Shown here: positions 4,631-5,403 of the stretch, one piece after another
Numbering within the stretch: the stretch's first letter is position 1
Layout of the letters: each line of letters starts with the position of its first letter
Source of the DNA: Methanosuratincolales archaeon
GTDB lineage: Archaea > Thermoproteota > Methanomethylicia > Methanomethylicales > Methanomethylicaceae
Direction: 5' to 3'
NCBI GenBank assembly: GCA_937930465.1
Contig: CALGKV010000070.1
Coordinates: 1-5,403, forward strand
DNA length: 5,403 nucleotides
Position numbers and translations under genes: made by a program
The notes under the pieces: generated by a model
What the model saw: only the letters and a program-made list of their open reading frames with translations
Databases searched by the model: none
What the model was told of the DNA's origin: nothing

Positions 4631-5403
4631 TTGAGCGACCCTGTCTATGCAGTCGTAAAAGCCTCTGCAAGGAAAGGCAGACTCTTGACAAGAGAGCAGT
4701 TTTTGGAGCTTTCGCACTCCAAGGACTTGAAGGATTTGGCGAATAAGATCAAAGAGAGGGTGCCTACGCTCGAGGCCGCAGGATTGAGCGCAAAAGCGCT
4801 GGAGGGCGCACTTTTCATCGCGTACCTTGCAGAGGTCGATGAATTCATAAAAGCATCAGATAGGATCATGAAACCCCTCAATTACTTCAAGAGGGAGGTC
4901 ACTGACACAGAAAAAGCTGAAAGTTTGAAGGCTGCTTTTTCTGAAGGACTGCCTGACAAACAGAAAGAGGATTTCTTCGACAGGCTCAAGTCAGAAGGTT
5001 TTGATCGGGAGGTTGAGGCCTCTTCAAGAATCTTCATGGAATATAGGATACCTGGCCTAGTAGATGTGGTCTTCGCTAAGCAGAGGATTCTCGATCTTTG
5101 CGAGGATGTCGACAAATTGGGCAGGGAGGCAAAGTCTGGGCTGATTGACTTCATAAAAACAAAAGTCGATTACTTTAATTCAATAATTATTATACGAGGC
5201 ATAAAGAACGGCGTCCCGCCAAGAGCGATTGGCGAATTGCTGATCCATAAGTTGGGGAGCATCTCTGAGGAGAAGCTCATTGATGCTATCAAGCAAGACG
5301 ATTCAGATAAGGCAGCCGCTTTTCTACTGGGCATGCTGACGTCCAAAGGGACTGGGGCCAGGGATCTTGAAAAGCTATATGAAGAGAAGCTAGGCAGCAA
5401 CGC
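4631..5403 (+). CDS. atpC: A-type ATP synthase subunit C, 3' end cut by window edge
   Basis: Subunit C (related to eukaryotic V-ATPase subunit d) is the funnel-shaped helical protein that links the central rotor stalk to the membrane ring of the ATP synthase. The frame stays open for 257 codons to the window edge; family members are usually about 340-370 residues, so roughly the last quarter is missing. The N-terminus, YAVVKASARKGRLLTREQF (residues 6-24), fits the family's Tyr..Val.Ala/Arg..Lys.RLL pattern. The later YFNSIIIIRGIKNG (181-194, Arg189) fits the repeated asparagine-arginine helix signature of the three-lobed fold. The best start is the TTG at 4631: no ATG or GTG occurs between the ahaH stop and this point, and GGGG (4618-4621) lies nine bases upstream. 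CTG codons at 4616 and 4622 are the only other candidates. The gene starts 18 bp after ahaH, in the same operon. Confidence 0.9.
   Translation, partial: MSDPVYAVVKASARKGRLLTREQFLELSHSKDLKDLANKIKERVPTLEAAGLSAKALEGALFIAYLAEVDEFIKASDRIMKPLNYFKREVTDTEKAESLKAAFSEGLPDKQKEDFFDRLKSEGFDREVEASSRIFMEYRIPGLVDVVFAKQRILDLCEDVDKLGREAKSGLIDFIKTKVDYFNSIIIIRGIKNGVPPRAIGELLIHKLGSISEEKLIDAIKQDDSDKAAAFLLGMLTSKGTGARDLEKLYEEKLGSN

Noticed and set aside
3863..5400. Minus-strand reading frames rich in Ser, Leu and Phe opposite trmI, ahaH and atpC
   Set aside because: These are antisense shadows of lysine- and glutamate-rich coding sequence; they lack promoters or Shine-Dalgarno sites and match no recognisable protein.

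Overview
The window looks like chromosomal DNA from an archaeon. The ATP synthase genes encode A-type (A1Ao) subunits H and C. The tRNA methyltransferase is the archaeal-length TrmI. Non-coding gaps carry TATA-like boxes (AATATTAATA, AATATTTATA) about 37-48 bp upstream of start codons, and starts are preceded by AGGTG/GGAGG-type Shine-Dalgarno sites. Base composition is moderate and the intergenic gaps are clearly AT-richer than the genes. I cannot fix the lineage from the sequence alone. There are no mobile elements, CRISPR repeats, tRNA or rRNA genes.

Layout. Positions 1-2387 (minus strand) hold nearly all of a phosphoenolpyruvate synthase gene (ppsA), whose last codons run off the left edge. 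A 226-bp AT-rich divergent promoter region (2388-2613) separates it from an Lrp/AsnC-family regulator on the plus strand (2614-3063). That regulator converges on a short acylphosphatase gene on the minus strand (3102-3377). A second divergent promoter region (3378-3530) leads into a plus-strand cluster: trmI (tRNA m1A methyltransferase), ahaH (ATP synthase subunit H, overlapping the trmI stop as TGATG) and atpC (ATP synthase subunit C, cut by the right edge).

How the parts may work together. PEP synthase makes PEP from pyruvate for gluconeogenesis. The divergent Lrp-type regulator is a natural candidate to control both itself and ppsA. The shared gap contains a group of palindromes and a helically phased CAATA repeat over the regulator's own core promoter. 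The trmI-ahaH-atpC cluster appears to couple a tRNA-modification enzyme to the start of an ATP synthase operon. In it H is followed directly by C, without the I, K and E genes that often lie between them. No clearly new system is visible. The most noteworthy points are the regulatory architecture, the rearranged ATP synthase gene order, and two TTG starts that length and Shine-Dalgarno spacing support.
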